A stretch of DNA of 47,576 nucleotides from Sulfurimonas sp. SAG-AH-194-C21 (GTDB lineage Bacteria > Campylobacterota > Campylobacteria > Campylobacterales > Sulfurimonadaceae). The stretch is taken from NCBI RefSeq assembly GCF_029215985.1, contig NZ_JAEMVC010000014.1:1-47576 (forward strand), in the 5' to 3' direction. How positions within the stretch are numbered: the stretch's first letter is position 1; each line of letters begins with the position of its first letter. A program made the position numbers and the translations under genes. The notes under the pieces are model-generated. The model saw only the letters and a program-made list of their open reading frames with translations, had not been told where the DNA came from and did not search any database. Below are positions 43,643 through 47,576 of this stretch, piece by piece.

Positions 43643-44713
43643 TTGAAAAACATTTACATATATCTAATATCAATCTTTTTAATTGGATGTAATAGCAAGG
43701 ATAATACTTCATCCGTATCCAACATCCAAGAACCTTTGTACTACCAACAATGGTATTTAAATAAAAATGACATGTTTTATTCTCAAAATGCAATAAATGA
43801 AAATGCACACATAAATGTAAAAAACCTTTTACAAACATATACTGGAGAAGGTGTACGAGTTGCTATAATTGATGATGGACTAGACACTCAACATGAAGAT
43901 TTGAAAGGTTCTATCATTCATAGTTACGATGTAACGACGAAAACTTCAGATGTATCTCATTCCGATTCTTCAGGATATCATGGAACAGCAGTTACAGGAA
44001 TTATAGCAGCAAGAAAAAACTTAAAAGGTATTCAAGGTATAGCCAGTGAAGTTAAAGTTATATTTTTAAAATATAAAGAGAAAATGAGTGATAGCCAGAC
44101 CATAGAACTTTTCAATAAGGCTGAAGAGTTTGGAGCAGATATAATAAATTGTAGCTGGGGCACTTATGATGTATCCGATGCTGTTAAAGACAAAATAGTA
44201 GACCTCTCAATAAATGGTAGAAATGGAAAAGGAACGATCATAGTGTTTGCATCTGGAAACGATGACATAGATATGGGCAATGATGAATCAGCAATCCCCG
44301 AAGTTATTGCAGTTGGTGCTACAGACAAGGACAACTTAAGAGCATACTATAGCAACTATGGAAAATTTCTTGATATTGTTGCTCCAGGAGGCTATTACTT
44401 GGGAATAACAACTCTCGATCCTATAGGAGAGGATGGAATCTCTTCGAAAGATATAAATTACATATTATATGATGACTCCAATTATTTTGTAGGTACATCG
44501 GCATCTGCTCCCATAGTTAGTGGTGTTATCGCTCTTATGCTTCAAGAAAATGCTGCTCTGACAAGAGTCGAGATTGAAAATATTCTTCATAAAACTAGCG
44601 ATAAGGTAGGAAATGTCATGTATCTAGACGAAAGAAATGACTACTACGGGTATGGAAAAGTAAATCTTACAAATATTTTTTTAAATAAGCGTTATAGCTT
44701 TGCTCCTAGTTAG
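43643..44713 (+). CDS. Subtilisin-like serine protease lipoprotein (S8 family)
   Basis: A 356-residue protease with the full triad: Asp in VAIIDDGLDTQHED, His in GYHGTAVTGIIA, Ser in VGTSASAPIVSGVIA, plus the oxyanion Asn in FASGND. The start is TTG at 43643. The signal ends in lipobox L-I-G-C at residue 16, so the enzyme is predicted to be membrane-anchored in the periplasm or outer membrane. It lacks its own propeptide, which is encoded by the gene just upstream. Substrate unknown; it may mature surface or secreted proteins. Confidence 0.9.
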   Translation: MKNIYIYLISIFLIGCNSKDNTSSVSNIQEPLYYQQWYLNKNDMFYSQNAINENAHINVKNLLQTYTGEGVRVAIIDDGLDTQHEDLKGSIIHSYDVTTKTSDVSHSDSSGYHGTAVTGIIAARKNLKGIQGIASEVKVIFLKYKEKMSDSQTIELFNKAEEFGADIINCSWGTYDVSDAVKDKIVDLSINGRNGKGTIIVFASGNDDIDMGNDESAIPEVIAVGATDKDNLRAYYSNYGKFLDIVAPGGYYLGITTLDPIGEDGISSKDINYILYDDSNYFVGTSASAPIVSGVIALMLQENAALTRVEIENILHKTSDKVGNVMYLDERNDYYGYGKVNLTNIFLNKRYSFAPS

Positions 44714-44786
44714 TACCTGTACTACTCAATATGATAAATTTAGAGGAAGCATTTCACATTTAATATGAAATTTTAAAATATTTAAT

Positions 44787-44826
44787 TATAATGCCCATAG
44801 AAACTAGGATTTTAAATGGGGGGGGG
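44787..44826 (+). promoter_or_regulatory. Promoter and nine-G tract before the response-regulator gene
   Basis: TATAAT at 44787-44792 is a perfect -10; no -35 is evident. A run of nine G (44818-44826) follows in the leader, 9 bp before ATG 44836, and it is the only sequence able to pair with the anti-Shine-Dalgarno. An overlapping short upstream frame begins at ATG 44816. Poly-G tracts vary in length in Campylobacterota, so expression may be phase- or length-modulated. Confidence 0.6.
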
Positions 44827-44835
44827 ATTAAATGA

Positions 44836-45939
44836 ATGCATAATATCAATGATATGTTAGAGTACACCAAACCATTAAATATTTTGTATGTTGAAGATAC
44901 TTTAGACATGCAGGAGTATATACAAGAGTTATTAAATCCATATTTTCAAAAAATTGATTTAGCTGTAGATGGTTCAGATGCTTTAGAAAAATATATACAA
45001 TACAAAGATAAAACAGAAAAATATTATGATTTAGTTATTACTGATATTAATATGCCTAAACTAAATGGTATCGATATGAGTGAAGATATTATCGAAATCA
45101 ACCCCACACAAAAAATAATTATTACAACTGGCTACAATGGCATTGATCATCTTCAAAGAGCAATTGACATTGGTGTTGACAGTTTTATAACCAAACCAAT
45201 TAGAAAAAATCAGTTTCTTAATGTCTTATCTAAAGTATCACAAAATATTATGGAACATAAGTTCTTTTTATCCCATATTCAACAGATCGAAGAGTTAAAC
45301 TTAGAACTCAACAGTATGAACCAACAACTAGAATCACAAAACTTAGAGTTATCGCAAAAAAATGATGAACTAAAAAAGTCATTTAGAATGCTTGATACTA
45401 TGGTTGAAAAAGAACAAGTCTGCCATGCAAAAGATTGTAAAGAATCTGTACCGCTTGATGACACTACAGAAACATACATACAAGAACAAATCGAAATCTT
45501 AATAAATGAAGACCTATATGACCTTATAGATATTCATACATCAATAGACTTAGATATTCTTCACATATTAGATGCACCGGCTAGCATCACTCAAGATATA
45601 CTCTTAAACTTGAGTGATTTGTTTAATAAATACAGTTCTATATTAGCATACTACAATTTTTTTGATGATTTAAGTGCTACAATGCTTAATTTTTCAAATG
45701 TTATTAAAGAGAACCCTCTGCCAGACAATGAAGACTCTATTCAAAATATATTTATATTAGTAGAGAGTTTTACATATATATTAGGGAAGTGGCAGACTAA
45801 TTTAGTAAGTTCTGATTTGAGTAAAATCAACTCACTAGATGCATCAATGATGAGTGATATGAGTACTATTATAAATATGTGGACACAAAAAGAGATAGAA
45901 GCGACAGATGAGGAGATGGATGATATTTTTGACTTTTAA
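44836..45939 (+). CDS. Response regulator with coiled coil and unknown C-terminal domain
   Basis: A 367-residue protein with a CheY-like receiver (ILYVEDTLDMQEYIQELL, phospho-acceptor in LVITDINMPKLNG, TTGYN, FITKPIRKNQF). Then comes a coiled coil (residues about 150-190, repeated E/L/N/Q), and a C-terminal acidic helical domain of about 160 residues that I do not recognise, ending DEEMDDIFDF. There is no DNA-binding, GGDEF or kinase domain. A histidine-phosphotransfer-like or partner-binding role is possible but unproven. No sensor kinase is adjacent. Confidence 0.85.
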   Translation: MHNINDMLEYTKPLNILYVEDTLDMQEYIQELLNPYFQKIDLAVDGSDALEKYIQYKDKTEKYYDLVITDINMPKLNGIDMSEDIIEINPTQKIIITTGYNGIDHLQRAIDIGVDSFITKPIRKNQFLNVLSKVSQNIMEHKFFLSHIQQIEELNLELNSMNQQLESQNLELSQKNDELKKSFRMLDTMVEKEQVCHAKDCKESVPLDDTTETYIQEQIEILINEDLYDLIDIHTSIDLDILHILDAPASITQDILLNLSDLFNKYSSILAYYNFFDDLSATMLNFSNVIKENPLPDNEDSIQNIFILVESFTYILGKWQTNLVSSDLSKINSLDASMMSDMSTIINMWTQKEIEATDEEMDDIFDF

Positions 45940-45951
45940 AAAGTCAAAAAT
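45925..45951. terminator. Bidirectional hairpin terminator before serA
   Basis: ATTTTTGACTTTT / AAAAAGTCAAAAAT forms a long, nearly perfect A/T-flanked stem overlapping the regulator's stop codon. T runs on both strands let it act for the regulator and for serA, which converge here. Confidence 0.8.
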
Positions 45952-45957
45952 TCAAAT

Positions 45958-47547
45958 CTATACTCTCGCATAATTAACACTCAGACAAGCTTCAAGAGCC
46001 AAAAGTTCACTAAGAGATTTTTCGCACACTGCATTATCAACTAAAATAACCGCAAGTGCTTCGTTTTTATCATTTCTAGCAAGTGAGAAGTCAGCGATAT
46101 TTACTTTGTTATTTGCAAGAACAGAACCGATACTTCCAATAACACCAGGAACATCAGAGTTCTTAAACATAATCATATTACCACGAAGAGCAACATCAAT
46201 ATCAAAACCATCAATATTTACTAAACGCTGAACATTATCATCAAAGATAGTAGCGCTGATAGTTGTAGTACCCTCACTAGTTGTAAGTTTGATAGTGATA
46301 AGGTTTTTATATACACTTGAATCAACACAAGCTTCTGATTCTATCTTGATACCTTTCTCTTTTGCTACAAACTCTGCGTTTACATAGTTTATAGTATCTC
46401 CAGAGTTTTGACTCATCGCACCTACTGCAACAAAAGTAGAAAGTGACTCAACATACTCTGCTATATCACCATGACCTGTAACTTTGATACTAATGATTTG
46501 AGACTTACTCATTTGAGACTCTAAGAAACCTATCTTTTGTCCCATTTCTAAAAATGGTTTAACAAATGAAGGGATAGTTGACTCATCAATTGGTAAATTC
46601 ATCGCATGAGGATAAGCGATACCCTTAGCCGCTTCTATAGCATTAGTAGCAGCTTGTGTACCGATGTTGTACTGAGACTCAAAAGTGTTCGCACCTAAGT
46701 GAGGAGAAACAGTTACATTGTCTAAATCAAGTAAAGGGTGATCCGTTGCAGGTTCTTTGTTAAACACATCAATACCAGCGAAACGAATCTTACCATTTTG
46801 TAAATACTTAAGAAGTGCATCTTCATCATAAAGACCACCACGAGCACAGTTAATTACAACTACACCGTCTTTCATTTTAGCAAACTCTGCATCGTTAATC
46901 ATACCAACAGTCTCTTCGTTTTTAGGAGTATGAATAGTAATGATGTCACATGCTAAAATATCTTCAAAGTTTTTAGTATAAGTCATGTCAAGATCAGTAA
47001 CCTTAGATGGATTAATATATGGGTCAAACGCCACAATATCCATCTCAAACGCAGCTGCACGTTTAGCAACACGAGAACCAATGTTACCAAAACCGATAAC
47101 ACCAAGTTTTTTTCCTTTCATTTCATAGCCGTACCACTTCTCACGTTTCCAAACTCTTTGGTTTTTAAGGTGATCATGAGAGTATGGAAACATTCTCATA
47201 CATGAAAGCATATGTGTCATTGTAAGCTCAACTGCTGCTATAGTGTTTGCAGTAGGAACATTCATAACAATGATACCCTGCTTTGAGCATCCTGGAATAT
47301 CTACATTATCAACACCAACACCAGCACGGACTACAGCTTTAAGATTTTTAGCATTAGCTAAAAAAAGATCATCAACATCAGTTGAACTTCTTGTAATAGC
47401 TACATCAGCATGGGGAAGAATCTCAGTCTTTAGTTTATCTTTTGGCTCATCTGCTGCCATAATGAAGTTAATATTCTCATCATCCTCAAGCATTTTAAGT
47501 CCAGCTTTGTGAATATGGTCACAAACTACTACTGTATATTTTTTCAT
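45958..47547 (-). CDS. serA: D-3-phosphoglycerate dehydrogenase
   Basis: SerA catalyses the first committed step of serine synthesis. The 529-residue product has the long bacterial layout: substrate domain (YTVVVCDHIHKAGLKMLEDD), NAD-binding domain with GVIGFGNIGSRVAKRA, catalytic HTPKNEETVG, NCARGGLYDEDAL, FNKEPATDHPLL and SPHLGANTFES, then an allosteric substrate-binding domain and a C-terminal ACT domain (IMFKNSDVPGVIGSIGSVLA). AGGA lies upstream of the start at 47547. The ACT domain suggests serine feedback inhibition. Confidence 0.96.
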   Translation of the reverse strand: MKKYTVVVCDHIHKAGLKMLEDDENINFIMAADEPKDKLKTEILPHADVAITRSSTDVDDLFLANAKNLKAVVRAGVGVDNVDIPGCSKQGIIVMNVPTANTIAAVELTMTHMLSCMRMFPYSHDHLKNQRVWKREKWYGYEMKGKKLGVIGFGNIGSRVAKRAAAFEMDIVAFDPYINPSKVTDLDMTYTKNFEDILACDIITIHTPKNEETVGMINDAEFAKMKDGVVVINCARGGLYDEDALLKYLQNGKIRFAGIDVFNKEPATDHPLLDLDNVTVSPHLGANTFESQYNIGTQAATNAIEAAKGIAYPHAMNLPIDESTIPSFVKPFLEMGQKIGFLESQMSKSQIISIKVTGHGDIAEYVESLSTFVAVGAMSQNSGDTINYVNAEFVAKEKGIKIESEACVDSSVYKNLITIKLTTSEGTTTISATIFDDNVQRLVNIDGFDIDVALRGNMIMFKNSDVPGVIGSIGSVLANNKVNIADFSLARNDKNEALAVILVDNAVCEKSLSELLALEACLSVNYARV

Positions 47548-47576
47548 TAGTATTCCTCTTTATATGGCTTTATAAT

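Noticed and set aside
43610..43660. Propeptide and protease as one frameshifted gene
   Set aside because: The protease has its own signal peptide and lipobox, which would be internal in a fused protein.
44730..44785. Inverted repeat TTTCA ... TGAAA before the response-regulator promoter
   Set aside because: Only 5 bp per arm in AT-rich DNA; expected by chance.

Overview
The window reads as an ordinary chromosomal stretch from a sulfur-oxidising member of the Campylobacterota, closest in flavour to Sulfurimonas and relatives. This is inferred from low GC, very tight gene packing with many 1-11 bp overlaps, a complete soxXYZAB operon with a single-haem SoxA, a short-form HisG, a type III pantothenate kinase, and a pdxJ/pdxA pair. 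No tRNA, rRNA, CRISPR array or insertion-sequence transposase was recognised.

Layout. Bases 1-8.5 kb: 3' part of tgt, a GAF/degenerate-GGDEF/EAL protein, a dihydroorotase-like protein that has lost its metal ligands, a small cytochrome c, lpxB, a PIN/ribbon-helix-helix toxin-antitoxin pair, and a genuine DEAD-box helicase next to a divergent protein resembling only the C-terminal helicase domain. Bases 8.5-22.5 kb, all on the minus strand: in transcription order dsbD, a SoxW-like thioredoxin, a periplasmic sensor protein, an OmpR-type regulator, a histidine kinase, soxX-Y-Z-A-B, a porin, a metallo-beta-lactamase-fold hydrolase, a DsrE-like protein and two DUF302 proteins. Bases 22.6-27.3 kb: BFD-like iron-sulfur protein, cytosolic DUF255 thioredoxin-domain protein, PPK2, a 37-residue lipoprotein, an acyltransferase and pdxJ. 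Bases 27.3-31.9 kb: an accessory insert between pdxJ and pdxA holding a type IIG restriction-modification enzyme, a possible HEPN-type protein, a REPIN-like palindrome pair and a Bro-N/DinD-like protein. Bases 31.9-37.7 kb: pdxA, nitroreductase, methyltransferase, hisG, coaX, a hypothetical gene, and a frameshifted periplasmic DUF255 gene. Bases 37.8-47.5 kb: a TolC/adaptor/RND efflux operon whose permease is split into two genes, a serine protease with its propeptide in a separate gene, a response regulator behind a nine-G tract, and serA.

The most striking observation is a shared promoter architecture. Two 7-bp half-sites of the form TTTTACA, 11 bp apart, are followed by exactly 9 bp and a TATnnT -10 element. 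It occurs ahead of soxX, the metallo-hydrolase, the second DUF302 gene, the periplasmic DUF255 gene and the tolC efflux operon, with a looser version ahead of dsbD. Tandem 11-bp repeats abutting a -10 are the typical target of OmpR/PhoB-type activators, and such a regulator is encoded in the middle of this locus beside a split sensor system. The inference is a locally encoded regulon linking thiosulfate oxidation, periplasmic thiol redox and efflux.
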